NCBI GenBank assembly: GCA_910575245.1
Contig: CAJTEN010000004.1
Span: 62,001-126,000, forward strand
Reading direction: 5' to 3'
DNA length: 64,000 nt
DNA from: Clostridia bacterium
GTDB lineage: Bacteria > Bacillota > Clostridia > Lachnospirales > Lachnospiraceae
Made by a program: the position numbers and the translations under genes. How positions within the stretch are numbered: the first letter of the stretch is position 1; every line of letters begins with the position of its first letter. Positions 1 through 8,842 of this stretch are shown piece by piece. The notes beneath the pieces were generated by a model that saw only the letters and a list, made by a program, of their open reading frames with translations, was not told where the DNA came from and did not search any database.

Positions 1-547
1 TCCGGCTCCCTTTCAACCGTGCATAGAACAGCATATGGTCAACGGATTCCTGCATGCGGTTTCGAATATAGTCCAGTCTGAAGCTGACAGCGGCAGGCAG
101 CTCATCGCCACGGTTGTCCAGCAGCAGGGTCAGCAGGGAAAGCGGCGTCTTGGTTTCATGTGCCCAGGACTCAACATACTCTTCATACTCGGCCAGCTGT
201 GTCTTAAGGCCGGCAGCAGTGTCCTGGTGTTCGCGCAGTATTTTACCCAGCCTGGTGAGGGAAGTTCTCTGCGGGGAAGCGAAATTTTTTAACAGCAATT
301 CCTCATGGTATTCATCCGGATTGCAGATAAAGTCCAGAAATGCTGCTTCTCTTTTCCGTTCCAGGCGAAGCAGGATGCAGCATACGGCAGAGAACAACAG
401 AAGCGTAGCCAGTAAGATCACGCCAAACAGCGTATAGAATGCCTGCACGTCGGCAATCCATAAAAGCAGCGCTGCGAAGGCATCGATTCCAAGCATTAGC
501 AGCAGCCAGGGGATATATTGTAGGATTGTTTTAAGACTGTGTCTCAT
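1..547 (-). CDS. Sensor histidine kinase, Bce/Vir type (partial, C-terminus beyond window)
   Basis: The reverse-strand reading frame is open from the ATG at 547 to the window edge (182 codons). It shows two adjacent N-terminal membrane segments (about residues 11-32 and 36-60) with almost no extracellular loop, then a dimerisation helix with the H-box SWAHETKTPLSLL, phospho-acceptor His about residue 130. Short intramembrane-sensing kinases with this layout work with BceAB-like ABC transporters, which act as the real peptide sensor. Its start overlaps the end of the response regulator by 17 bases, so the two are translationally coupled, and it is the last gene seen of a four-gene operon. The catalytic ATPase domain is outside the window. 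Family call is firm; the ligand is unknown. Confidence 0.9.
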   Translation of the reverse strand, partial: MRHSLKTILQYIPWLLLMLGIDAFAALLLWIADVQAFYTLFGVILLATLLLFSAVCCILLRLERKREAAFLDFICNPDEYHEELLLKNFASPQRTSLTRLGKILREHQDTAAGLKTQLAEYEEYVESWAHETKTPLSLLTLLLDNRGDELPAAVSFRLDYIRNRMQESVDHMLFYARLKGSR

Positions 548-1220
548 GGGTAAGTCTCCTGTCAAATTTATATCCGATTCCACGGACAGGAATAATCTGC
601 TGACACATGTTAAGGTTTTCCATGGTCTTTTTCAAACGCGTCAGATTGACCTGCAGGGCATTCTCATCGATAAACTCGGCAGTGCCCCAGAGTGCCAGAC
701 ATAGTTCCTCTTTCGGGACGATTTCGTCTCCGTGGTTTAGAAATACTTCCAGCAGTTTCCCTTGATTTTTGGGAAGAACGACAGAGCTGTTATGGATATA
801 CAGCGTATAGGTCTGTTTATCCAGAAGGAAGTCCGGCCCTTCCAGCAGATTGGAACGTCCTTCATACCGTTTCAGCACATTGGATACGCGGGCCAGAAGC
901 CGTTCCTTCCTGCATGGTTTCGTCAGATATTCATCGGCACCCAGATCCAGTGCGTGCAGTTCATCCCGCATCTGGTCGCGGGAGGTAAGTACGAGAACCG
1001 ATATGGAACTTCGCTGCTTGATTTCCCGGCAGATCTGAAAGCCGTTTGTTTCGGGCAGATTCAGATCCAGGAGAACCAGATCAGGAGAAAAGCTCAGAAG
1101 CTGGCACGGTACATCGTTAAATTCCGTGATTTCCAAGACCGTATAACCGGCCTTGCGCAGGATATCGGATAATTCTTCTCTCATAAAGAGTTCATCTTCT
1201 ACGACTGCAATCCGTTTCAT
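531..1220 (-). CDS. OmpR-family response regulator of a Bce-like module
   Basis: This 229-aa protein has an N-terminal receiver domain (acidic pocket VEDE, phospho-acceptor Asp52 in LLDLNLP, Thr79, Lys101 in LTKP) and a C-terminal winged helix (RGIGYKF near the end). I choose the ATG at 1220 because AAGGAGGAACCGC precedes it directly; a longer frame to 1283 would overlap the permease and adds non-receiver sequence. It probably receives phosphate from the kinase at 1-547 and activates the ABC genes at 1280-4106; the inverted repeat at 4177-4193 is a candidate binding site. The operon order ATPase, permease, regulator, kinase fits bacitracin/lantibiotic detoxification modules. Regulatory target is inference. 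Confidence 0.93.
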   Translation of the reverse strand: MKRIAVVEDELFMREELSDILRKAGYTVLEITEFNDVPCQLLSFSPDLVLLDLNLPETNGFQICREIKQRSSISVLVLTSRDQMRDELHALDLGADEYLTKPCRKERLLARVSNVLKRYEGRSNLLEGPDFLLDKQTYTLYIHNSSVVLPKNQGKLLEVFLNHGDEIVPKEELCLALWGTAEFIDENALQVNLTRLKKTMENLNMCQQIIPVRGIGYKFDRRLTHETQS

Positions 1221-1279
1221 GCGGTTCCTCCTTCGGTCTGTAAACTTGTAGTGGTTCGTTCCGGAAAGGCCCCGAAGCG

Positions 1280-3343
1280 TCATTCCTCCCGTTCCGGCAT
1301 CATCAGTGTCAGAAGGTAACGGTCACTGGAACGCTTCACTGCCGCAATATAAGTGTATTCTATCACACACAGGGCTAAAATCATAGCGGCAGAAACGCTC
1401 ATCATTTCCGACAGGTTACTTTGGGTGTCCAGAGGAAGGATTCCGGTAAACAGGGCACGCACTCCGAACAGGCTGTTGCACAGGGCAAATACCGTAGGGA
1501 TTCCGAAATACCAGTTGATCTGCTTTCTGGAGGATCTGCACAGGGCAGGATGGGCGGCGCCCAGGCGAATCAGGGTGCGGTAACGGCGGCTTGCTTTCTG
1601 CTGGCTCATGAGGAATTGCACGCCGATGACCGTATTTGCAATGATCAGAAAAATAATCGCCAGATAAATGGTAACGTAGCTGGAGGACACCATATAAAAG
1701 AGCTGTCGGCTCATATTCTGCAGGTAACTTTCGTATGACAGGCCCGCGTCATCCAGTTTCCGGTTCATATCAGAAAAGGCAGCCATGAGGCTCGTGTTTT
1801 GTGTTGCGTTTTCTGACAGAATGCCGTTGAAATAGACAGTGAAGTGGCCCTGGGTGTAGTGGTCAAATACTTCATCCGGAACGATCAGGGCGAACAACAG
1901 CGTGATGGACCGGTCTGTAACAAGATTCAATGTCTGCACCGTTCCCGTCAGATAGAAGCTTTCTTGGGCCAGCAGAATTTCCGGCCTGGTTTCCAGAACG
2001 CTGTTAAGCATTTTCGTCCTGCTGTAATTGGTAAACGTTGTATCCATGTAGACTGCGGCTTCGTCTGATGCCAGATCCAGGGCCGGCATACCGGCAGCGG
2101 CCAGAAGCCGGTTATATCCGCTCAGCGTGATCAGGTGAGGGTAGTCTTCGTATTCCAGATTATTCAGGAGGATGTCCTTGTCCCTGGAGGGCGGTAATTT
2201 GCGCAAGGCAGCCATGACCGATTCCATTCGGAAAGGGTGGTCAGGGCGTTCCGCTGTATGGATATATCCTGTTTTCACTTCGAACAGATCGGAAAACCGG
2301 GTATCCAGCTGATGCTCTGCCAGTGTCAGCATGATGGTCTCGGGGTCATTGCCGTTTGCATTGTCCCGGAAGGTATAATCCAGCACATGTGGGGCGGATT
2401 CCCCATAGAAACGGAAGACTGCCACACCGGCTCCGAAACAGCACAGGGCAGCCAGGATCAGCAGGGAACAGACCGCAAGCGTGCCGGAACGGTGAATCAC
2501 GGTTTCCTGCATCTGGCGGAAGTTAAAGACCTTAAGCTGCCGGGTCTTCTTACCGGCATCCACAAAGAATCCGAGCGGGAAACGAAGACCCCAAAAGAAC
2601 AGGAATGTGCCCATAAGCCCGAGAAGAACCGTCAGGCCCATCTGGCGTACACCGGCCCAGGATTCTCCGCTGATGGCCAGATGATACGCCATGGCCAGAC
2701 AAAGGCTGCCGATCAGGATAGAGACTCCATAGAAGAAGGGCGGCAGCTGCTTCTTAAGGCCCTCCGGCGTATCTACAAGAAGCGTTCCGATTTCCTGTCG
2801 GCTGATTTTGCCGCTGAGAATCAGGAATGCCAGGAATTTGATCAGGATAAAGCCGATTGCGGTCCACAGCGCAGCCTGAACAGAGAAGGAAGTCTGGTGG
2901 CCGATGATCCCTATGCCCACCAGTCTTGCCGTGACCAGGCTGATCAGTTCTGAGAGCAGAACGGCAGCGGGCAATCCGATCGCCAGGGCAAGGATGCTGT
3001 TGAAGAAGTCTTCGGCTAACAGCATGGCGAATAATTTGATGCGGTGCATGCCCAGCATCAGATAGACGCCGAACTCATGCCGACGCCGTTCCAGCTGGAA
3101 TTTACTGGCATAATAAATAAGAAAGAACAGGATAAAAAGAGTCAGGCAGTAGAAGACAGGAATGAGTGTCATCAGCTTGTTTACGGCATTGCTTTCCATC
3201 TGTCTTAAAAAGAGCATAACATCTTGATGGGACAGGGATAAGATAATGTAAAAAGCAATGATGGAAATAAGCAGGGAACTGAAAAACAAACCGTTTTCCT
3301 TACGGTTCCGTCTGCTGTTGCGTGAAATTAATTTAGAGAACAT
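1280..3343 (-). CDS. BceB-like ABC transporter permease (FtsX family)
   Basis: This 687-aa membrane protein has one N-terminal membrane segment, three more, further segments, then a large soluble loop of roughly 230 residues (about 310-545) before three closing segments. That plan, ten helices with a big extracellular domain, is typical of BceB-type permeases that bind cell-wall-active peptide antibiotics or their lipid targets and signal to a small histidine kinase. Its start overlaps the ATPase gene by 11 bases, and the regulator follows 59 bases downstream. The protein should form a complex with the ATPase (3333-4106) and the kinase (1-547). Substrate specificity cannot be read from the sequence. 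Confidence 0.9.
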   Translation of the reverse strand: MFSKLISRNSRRNRKENGLFFSSLLISIIAFYIILSLSHQDVMLFLRQMESNAVNKLMTLIPVFYCLTLFILFFLIYYASKFQLERRRHEFGVYLMLGMHRIKLFAMLLAEDFFNSILALAIGLPAAVLLSELISLVTARLVGIGIIGHQTSFSVQAALWTAIGFILIKFLAFLILSGKISRQEIGTLLVDTPEGLKKQLPPFFYGVSILIGSLCLAMAYHLAISGESWAGVRQMGLTVLLGLMGTFLFFWGLRFPLGFFVDAGKKTRQLKVFNFRQMQETVIHRSGTLAVCSLLILAALCCFGAGVAVFRFYGESAPHVLDYTFRDNANGNDPETIMLTLAEHQLDTRFSDLFEVKTGYIHTAERPDHPFRMESVMAALRKLPPSRDKDILLNNLEYEDYPHLITLSGYNRLLAAAGMPALDLASDEAAVYMDTTFTNYSRTKMLNSVLETRPEILLAQESFYLTGTVQTLNLVTDRSITLLFALIVPDEVFDHYTQGHFTVYFNGILSENATQNTSLMAAFSDMNRKLDDAGLSYESYLQNMSRQLFYMVSSSYVTIYLAIIFLIIANTVIGVQFLMSQQKASRRYRTLIRLGAAHPALCRSSRKQINWYFGIPTVFALCNSLFGVRALFTGILPLDTQSNLSEMMSVSAAMILALCVIEYTYIAAVKRSSDRYLLTLMMPEREE

Positions 3344-4106
3344 TTGCGCTTCCTCCTCCCAATTGTGCTGTTGCTTTCAGGATGCGTGTATAAAATTCCT
3401 GCTGGGTCTCGTCGGGAATATTCCGGCGCAGTTCATGGAAAATAACACCGTCCTGGATAAACAGGATGCGTCTGCAGTAGCTGGCGGCATTCGAGTCATG
3501 CGTTACCATCAGAATCGTGGCTTTCTCGTCCTGGTTTAGTCCGGCAAGCTTCTCCATTAATGCTTTCGCATTCTTGGAGTCGAGAGCCCCGGTAGGTTCA
3601 TCGGCGAGAATAAGACTTGGATTCAGGATTAAGGCTCTGGCAGCGGCGATCCGCTGTCTCTGCCCTCCGGACATCTGGGCAGGGAATTTAGGCAGGACGT
3701 CCTTCACTTCCAGGTAGGATGCCAGCTTATCCAGACGTTTCCCGCTTTCTGCTTCTGGCACGCCGTGAAGAGACAGGGGAAGCATAATATTTTCGCGTCC
3801 GGTCAGGTTATCCAGCAGTTCGAAATTCTGAAACAGATAGCCGATCTCTTTTCCGCGGTAGTCGGCTAATGCAGTGCCTTTCAGAGACTGTACCTGCCTG
3901 CCGTTCATCGTGATATTGCCGCCGTCCGGCCGGATCACGGTGGCGATACAGTTTAATAAGGTAGACTTGCCGGAGCCGCTGCTTCCCATGATGCCCAGAA
4001 ATTCTCCGGGCATGACCTGGAAGGTAATGCCGTTAAGCGCCTTTGTCTGGTTCTTTGTTTTTCCGTAATATTTTTTCAGGGATTCAATTTGTAGAATTGG
4101 TTCCAT
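3333..4106 (-). CDS. BceA-like ABC transporter ATP-binding protein
   Basis: This 257-aa protein carries a complete ABC ATPase: Walker [11 protein letters not shown]-loop YLFQNF, signature MSGGQRQR, Walker [13 protein letters not shown] and H-loop VTHDS. The DEPTGALD motif and size place it in the MacB/LolD/BceA group that energises FtsX-type permeases. It is the first gene of the reverse-strand module. A minus-strand promoter (about 4148-4176) and an inverted repeat (4177-4193) lie just upstream. Likely role: power removal or sensing of antimicrobial peptides with the permease at 1280-3343. Family assignment is firm; the compound recognised is unknown. Confidence 0.93.
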   Translation of the reverse strand: MEPILQIESLKKYYGKTKNQTKALNGITFQVMPGEFLGIMGSSGSGKSTLLNCIATVIRPDGGNITMNGRQVQSLKGTALADYRGKEIGYLFQNFELLDNLTGRENIMLPLSLHGVPEAESGKRLDKLASYLEVKDVLPKFPAQMSGGQRQRIAAARALILNPSLILADEPTGALDSKNAKALMEKLAGLNQDEKATILMVTHDSNAASYCRRILFIQDGVIFHELRRNIPDETQQEFYTRILKATAQLGGGSANVL

Positions 4107-4147
4107 CTTGATGCCTCCTAAGTTTGGTACTTCCCGGGTGTGACTTT

Positions 4148-4193
4148 ATCATAGCATAAGGCGGGGTGACAGAACACTTACAGTTGATGTAAG
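4148..4193 (-). promoter_or_regulatory. Promoter and inverted-repeat operator of the Bce-like operon
   Basis: On the minus strand a good -10 (TATGAT, 4153 to 4148) is preceded at 17 bp by a poor -35 (TGTTCT, 4176 to 4171). Immediately upstream lies a perfect inverted repeat CTTACA-GTTGA-TGTAAG (4177-4193). A weak -35 with a TTACA/TGTAA palindrome next to it is the arrangement expected for a promoter activated by a BceR/VirR-type regulator such as the one encoded at 531-1220. Binding is inferred, not shown. Confidence 0.6.
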
Positions 4194-4300
4194 GATAGGG
4201 TGTTGCATAGTTTTATACGAAATGCTATGTTATATCATATGGAAACAAATCCATGGTATGGGCATATCTATCAATTTACGAAAACGGAGGAAAACAGGAA

Positions 4301-4675
4301 ATGAACTTATCACAATATTTCAAAAGCATCATTGACGAGGACAAGTGTGCAGTGGTCATCTGCAATCTGGAACACGAGATCATCTATATGAATCCCGCGG
4401 CGGCGGACAGATACGCGAAGAGCGGCGGAGCCCGCCTTGTAGGACAAAGCCTTTTAGACTGCCATGGCGGCCGGTCCCAGGAGATGATTCGGAAGGTGGC
4501 TGCTTGGTTTGCGGACAGTGCAGACCATAACAGGATTTATACGTTTCATAATGAGAAAGAAAATAGGGATGTCTACATGGTTGCTCTCCGTGATGAGGAC
4601 GGGACACTGATCGGGTATTATGAGAAACATGAGTACCGGAATGCGGAAGAGAGCGGGCTGTATCAGTTTGATTGA
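4301..4675 (+). CDS. Small PAS-domain protein
   Basis: This 124-aa soluble protein is essentially one PAS fold: a start helix (LSQYFKSIIDEDKCAVVICN), the strand and turn IIYMNPAAADRY, a central helix region and the closing strands VYMVALRDEDGTLIGYYE. I take the ATG at 4301 because GGAGG sits at 4285-4289; the longer frame from 4253 adds unrelated residues. No output domain is attached, so it may bind a small ligand or partner; no heme or flavin residues can be assigned. It stands alone, divergent from the Bce-like operon. Its stop is followed in the same frame by a GNAT-like remnant. Confidence 0.8.
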   Translation: MNLSQYFKSIIDEDKCAVVICNLEHEIIYMNPAAADRYAKSGGARLVGQSLLDCHGGRSQEMIRKVAAWFADSADHNRIYTFHNEKENRDVYMVALRDEDGTLIGYYEKHEYRNAEESGLYQFD

Positions 4676-4990
4676 AATTCTCTGCTCCGAAATGATATAG
4701 ATAACCACACTCTTTATGTGATGGGGGAAGAATGCCGCATTTGCGGTGTTTTTGCATTCCTTATCGGGCCGGATGAAACCTATGCCAGGATAGAGCAGGG
4801 AAAGTGGCTTTCGGAGAGTGAATACGGAACGATTCACCGCGTGGCAGGGAACGGGATGACTCATGGGCTGCTTCAAAGGATCGTGACCTACTGTGAAAAG
4901 AAAATACCGCATTTACGGATCGACACGCATCAGGACAATCAGATCATGCAGCATGTGATCCTGAAATGCGGTTTCTGCAGATGCGGTCTC
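4676..4990 (+). pseudogene. GNAT acetyltransferase remnant
   Basis: Downstream of the PAS gene and in the same frame as it, translation reads DNHTLYVMGEECRICGVFAF, then the GNAT-like pieces YGTIHRVAGNGM and RIDTHQDNQIMQHV, ending at GFCRCG. These match the middle and C-terminal part of a Gcn5-type N-acetyltransferase, including the acetyl-CoA region, but in a much weakened form (the usual R-G-x-G run is missing). The first 40 or so residues are absent, and after GFCRCG the sequence runs into the 3' end of the convergent ABC gene. No convincing ribosome binding site precedes the only start (GTG 4718). I read it as a truncated relic; a short active protein is unlikely. Confidence 0.6.
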
Positions 4991-6773
4991 AGGCACAATT
5001 CATATATTGCGACATATACAATCGATAGTATTCGCCTCGTTTACCAAGCAATTCTTCATGTGTTCCCCGTTCCAGAATATTTCCTTTATCCACATACATA
5101 ATACAGGAAGCATTCTTGATTGTGGAGAGACGGTGCGCTATGATGAAGGAGGTGCGTCCTTTCAGAAGTTCGTTCAGTCCCTTCTGCAGTATGATTTCTG
5201 TCTCCGTGTCAATGCTGGAGGTGGCTTCGTCCAGAATCAGGATTCTTGGGTCAGCCAGAAGAGCGCGGGCAAAGGAGATCAGCTGGCGCTGTCCTGCGGA
5301 AAGGCGGCTTCCCCGTTCATTGACTTCCGTGTCATAACCGTTCTCCAGTTCCATGATAAAATCGTGGGCACAGACCGTCTTCGCGGCGCGGATAACGTCT
5401 TCGTCGCTGGCGGAATAATTGCCGTAGCGGATATTATCCATGATTGTTCCGGCGAAGAGGAAGCTGTCCTGCATCATAACGCCCATCTGAACCCTGAGGG
5501 AATGGATGGTCACACCGGAAATATCGGTTCCGTCAACCAGAATACGGCCGGATTCCAGATTATAAAAACGGCTCAACAGGTTCACCAATGTCGTTTTGCC
5601 TGCTCCGGTAGGTCCTACAATGGCGAAGGTATCCCCTGCCTTGGCGTGGAAATTTACGTCATCCAATATCTTCACGCCCGGTTCGTAGCTGAAAGTGACA
5701 TGGTCAAAGACCACATCTCCCTGGATAGGCGGCATCTTAACCGCATCCGGGGCGTCTGTTACCTGGACCGGTTCATCGATGGTCTCGAAGATACGCTCCA
5801 GATAGGAGATGGCTGTCAGCAGGGAGTTATAGAAGCTGGCCAGGGTGTTGACCGGAGCCCAGAAGCGGCTCACATAGGCGGTGAAAGCGACCAGCACTCC
5901 CACGGTGATAGGGGAGGAACTGTCGAACATCCAGTGAATGCCAAGCACATAGATGGCTGAGGTAGTGACCATGGAGATAATGTCCACGCTGGGTCCCATA
6001 GTAAAGTTGTACATCACCGCATGCATCCAGGACTTCCGGTAGCTGCTGCTTAAATTGTTGAAAATATTGCTGTTCATCTCTTCGCGCACGAAGGACTGGG
6101 TCACCCGGACGCCATTGATACTTTCCGCAATATAGGCGTTCAGGTTGGACTGCTTGTTGCTCTGGACCTGCCAGGCCTTGTGCTGGCGTTTCTTGATGAA
6201 GACCACCACGGCGGCCAGCAGGGGCAGACCGCACAGACACAGCAGTGTCAGCCGCACGTTGGTCAGGAACATGAAGGCAACGATGAAGAATAAGTTGCAC
6301 AGATCCGTGATGGTGTTCACGATGCCGTTGGAGAGCAGATCGCTTAAGCTGTTCACATAGTTGACCACCCGGACCTGGATCTTGCCGTGGGGTCTGTTGT
6401 CGTAGTAGGCAAAGGGCAGATCCTGCAGGTGTTTGAAAATATCGTACCGCAGATCGTGTATGACCTGCTGGCCGATGATGTTGGTGTGTTTGATCTTGTA
6501 CCGCAGGCTGAAGGCCGAGTAAAGAGCGGCAAACAGCGTCAGGCCGCTGTAGAAGACAACTCCTTTCATATCCATTGCCGGAATGCTCTCATCCATGATT
6601 TTCAGGAAGAACTGCGGAATCAGCATGGTGAAGGCGGAGGCTGTGAGCATCAGTACTGCCACCGAAAGGAAACGCTTCCGGTAGGGTTTGAGATAACCAA
6701 GCAGTCTCTTTAACTGGTTTATGTCAAAGCTTTCTTCCAGGATCTCGTCTACGTCATATTTATTTCTTGCCAT
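4989..6773 (-). CDS. ABC exporter half-transporter, catalytically complete partner
   Basis: This protein of about 594 aa has six N-terminal membrane helices (to about residue 320) fused to an ABC ATPase: Walker A GPTGAGKTT, signature RLSAGQRQ, Walker B ILILDEATSSID and H-loop IIAHRLS. The catalytic Glu and His are present, but the signature is LSAGQ rather than LSGGQ. With the upstream gene (6834-8648), whose ATPase is defective in the opposite way, it should form an asymmetric heterodimeric multidrug or lipid exporter like BmrCD or TM287/288. The start is ATG 6773 or 6779; AAAGGAG at 6784-6789 fits either. It is transcribed second, 60 bases after its partner. Confidence 0.93.
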   Translation of the reverse strand: MARNKYDVDEILEESFDINQLKRLLGYLKPYRKRFLSVAVLMLTASAFTMLIPQFFLKIMDESIPAMDMKGVVFYSGLTLFAALYSAFSLRYKIKHTNIIGQQVIHDLRYDIFKHLQDLPFAYYDNRPHGKIQVRVVNYVNSLSDLLSNGIVNTITDLCNLFFIVAFMFLTNVRLTLLCLCGLPLLAAVVVFIKKRQHKAWQVQSNKQSNLNAYIAESINGVRVTQSFVREEMNSNIFNNLSSSYRKSWMHAVMYNFTMGPSVDIISMVTTSAIYVLGIHWMFDSSSPITVGVLVAFTAYVSRFWAPVNTLASFYNSLLTAISYLERIFETIDEPVQVTDAPDAVKMPPIQGDVVFDHVTFSYEPGVKILDDVNFHAKAGDTFAIVGPTGAGKTTLVNLLSRFYNLESGRILVDGTDISGVTIHSLRVQMGVMMQDSFLFAGTIMDNIRYGNYSASDEDVIRAAKTVCAHDFIMELENGYDTEVNERGSRLSAGQRQLISFARALLADPRILILDEATSSIDTETEIILQKGLNELLKGRTSFIIAHRLSTIKNASCIMYVDKGNILERGTHEELLGKRGEYYRLYMSQYMNCA

Positions 6774-6833
6774 TGTCATCGACTCCTTTATATTCTGTAG
6801 AATTATTTAACCTCTTTTGAACGGGCAGCGCCC

Positions 6834-8648
6834 TTATATGGCGGCAGTGGCTGCCGTGTACGGAGCTGTCTGTGGCGGAGTAGCCGCCGTTGTAAATAGT
6901 CCGGCCTCGCGCATTTCCTTCTCTGAAGGAAGTTCCCCGTACTGATGCCGGAATGCGTTGGCGTAATAGCCTTCCTGTGCCAGCAGCTCTTTGTGTGTCC
7001 CCCTTTCGATGATCCGTCCGTTATCCATGACAAGGATCAGGTCCGCATCCTTGATAGAGGAAATGCGGTAGGCTATCACGAAAATAGTACACTGTCCATC
7101 CAGTCTTTTTAACTGGCGCTGAATATAACTTTCCGTTTCCATGTCCACGGCGGAGGTAGTATCGTCCAGAATCAGAATGGAAGGTTTCTTGAGGAGTGCC
7201 CTGGCCAGGGAGATACGCTGCTTTTGTCCGCCGGAGAGTCCCATACCTCTTTCTCCCACGATGGTGTCATAGCCGTCGGGCATCTGTTTGATAAAGTGAT
7301 TGGCATCTGCCATGACGGCGGCTTCGTGGATGTCCTCAAAGGAACAGTCGGGCCGTCCGTAGGCGATATTTCCCTCGATGGTATCGGAGAAGAGGAATAT
7401 ATCCTGCATGGCCATGCCGATATTGTCCCGAAGCCCGTGGAGATTTAAGTCCTTCACGTTAATACCGTCTATCAGTACCTGGCCCGTACCGGCATCCACG
7501 AAACGGCAGAGCAGATTCATGATCGTGGATTTACCGGCGCCTGTGGAACCAAGAATACCGACGGTCTGCCCCTTTCTGACAGTAAAACTGATATCGCTTA
7601 CGATACGTTCCCCGTCTGCCTGGTAGGACACATTCCGAAACTCCACATCACCTTCCAGATGTTTCCGTGCCACGGGAGCCGGAGGCATTTTGATCTGAGG
7701 TTCTTCCATATAAGTATCATATATCTTCTCCACGGAGGTAAGGAAACGGTGGATATCGTTTACCCACCATCCGGCCATTCGCAGCGGCACATTCAGCATC
7801 CACAGATAGCCGTTTACCGTAACCAGATTTCCCAGGGTAAGCTCTTCCTGGATGACCATGTAACCGCCATACAGCATCAGGATCACGTTGAGCAGATAGG
7901 ACAGCACCTCGAAGACGGGAAGATATTTCATCCATACACGGGAGGAATCCAGTTGTGCCTGAAGATAGGCATTGTTCTCCCTATTGAACTTCTCGATTTC
8001 AAAGTCCTCCTTCGCGAAGGCTTTTACCACACGGTTGCCGCTGACATTTTCCTGGACAAAAGAGTTCAGGGAAGAAAAGCAGTTCCGGATGCGGGAAAAG
8101 GTGGGGCTGACCGCTTTAGACTGCCTGATGGTGGTCAGTGCGGTAAAGGGCAGAACGAGCAGCATGCACAGCGCCAGTTTCACATTTACCGTAAAGATCA
8201 TACACAGGGCAAAGACAAACATCAGCATATTTTCATAGACTGCATAGATAATATAGGCCGTAAAATGCCGTATGGCGTCCATATCGCCCGTCTGGCGGCT
8301 CATCAGGTCTCCGGTCTTCTTCCGGTTAAAAAAGGCGAAATCTTCCATCAGAAGTTTGCGGTAGAAGCTGTCCCGCATATCATAGAGCACGCCCTGTGAG
8401 CAGGTTTCGAAGATAACCTGATAGGCAAAACGAAGGATACCCCGTATCAGGGTTACTGCCAGCAGGATTAGGATCAGCCTGGGCAGAGCTTCAAAGGCTC
8501 CGCCCTGAATGACATCATCCACGATGAGGCCGGAAATATAAGGGTTAACGATAGCCAAAACGGCGATGGCGGTTGCCATCAGAAGTCCCACGATCAACAG
8601 ACCGCAGTATTTTTTCAAAAATCCCCAGAACCATTTAAATGCTTTCAT
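6834..8648 (-). CDS. ABC exporter half-transporter with degenerate ATPase site
   Basis: This 604-aa protein has the same plan as its neighbour: a six-helix membrane domain followed by an ABC ATPase with Walker A GSTGAGKST and a canonical signature GLSGGQKQR. Its Walker B reads ILILDDTTSAVD, with Asp where the catalytic Glu should be, and the H-loop is VIAYRIS, with Tyr in place of His. One composite nucleotide site of the heterodimer is therefore expected to be inactive. AAGGAGGAGAATC precedes the ATG at 8648. A short alanine- and threonine-rich tail ends the protein. It is divergent from the AraC regulator at 8843, so that regulator could control it. Substrate unknown. Confidence 0.93.
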   Translation of the reverse strand: MKAFKWFWGFLKKYCGLLIVGLLMATAIAVLAIVNPYISGLIVDDVIQGGAFEALPRLILILLAVTLIRGILRFAYQVIFETCSQGVLYDMRDSFYRKLLMEDFAFFNRKKTGDLMSRQTGDMDAIRHFTAYIIYAVYENMLMFVFALCMIFTVNVKLALCMLLVLPFTALTTIRQSKAVSPTFSRIRNCFSSLNSFVQENVSGNRVVKAFAKEDFEIEKFNRENNAYLQAQLDSSRVWMKYLPVFEVLSYLLNVILMLYGGYMVIQEELTLGNLVTVNGYLWMLNVPLRMAGWWVNDIHRFLTSVEKIYDTYMEEPQIKMPPAPVARKHLEGDVEFRNVSYQADGERIVSDISFTVRKGQTVGILGSTGAGKSTIMNLLCRFVDAGTGQVLIDGINVKDLNLHGLRDNIGMAMQDIFLFSDTIEGNIAYGRPDCSFEDIHEAAVMADANHFIKQMPDGYDTIVGERGMGLSGGQKQRISLARALLKKPSILILDDTTSAVDMETESYIQRQLKRLDGQCTIFVIAYRISSIKDADLILVMDNGRIIERGTHKELLAQEGYYANAFRHQYGELPSEKEMREAGLFTTAATPPQTAPYTAATAAI

Positions 8649-8668
8649 GATTCTCCTCCTTGATTTAA

Positions 8669-8711
8669 ATGAAAACTTTTTAAATAACTATTGTCAATTC
8701 TATGAAATTGA
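8669..8711 (-). promoter_or_regulatory. Candidate promoter and operator for the exporter pair
   Basis: The minus strand has a consensus -35 TTGACA (8697 to 8692) and, 17 bp on, a weak -10 TTTCAT (8674 to 8669), about 20 bases before the exporter start. An inverted repeat TCAATT-6-AATTGA (8694-8711) overlaps the -35 and could bind a repressor or activator. The rest of the 194-base divergent region shows only AT-rich sequence. Confidence 0.4.
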
Positions 8712-8842
8712 TGTAAAAATGAAATGTATTATCTTGCATGCTGCCTGTCAAAAATTGTAATATGATAAAACGGTATTTTGTGATTGTAATTGTATAAATC
8801 ATATTCCGTGTTTGTTATCGGCAGCAGGGAGGTCTGGCTGAT

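Noticed and set aside
4380..4912. Long minus-strand frames opposite the PAS gene and GNAT remnant
   Set aside because: They lack ribosome binding sites, and their sequence is compositionally odd, as expected of antisense frames; the plus frame has clear PAS and GNAT features.
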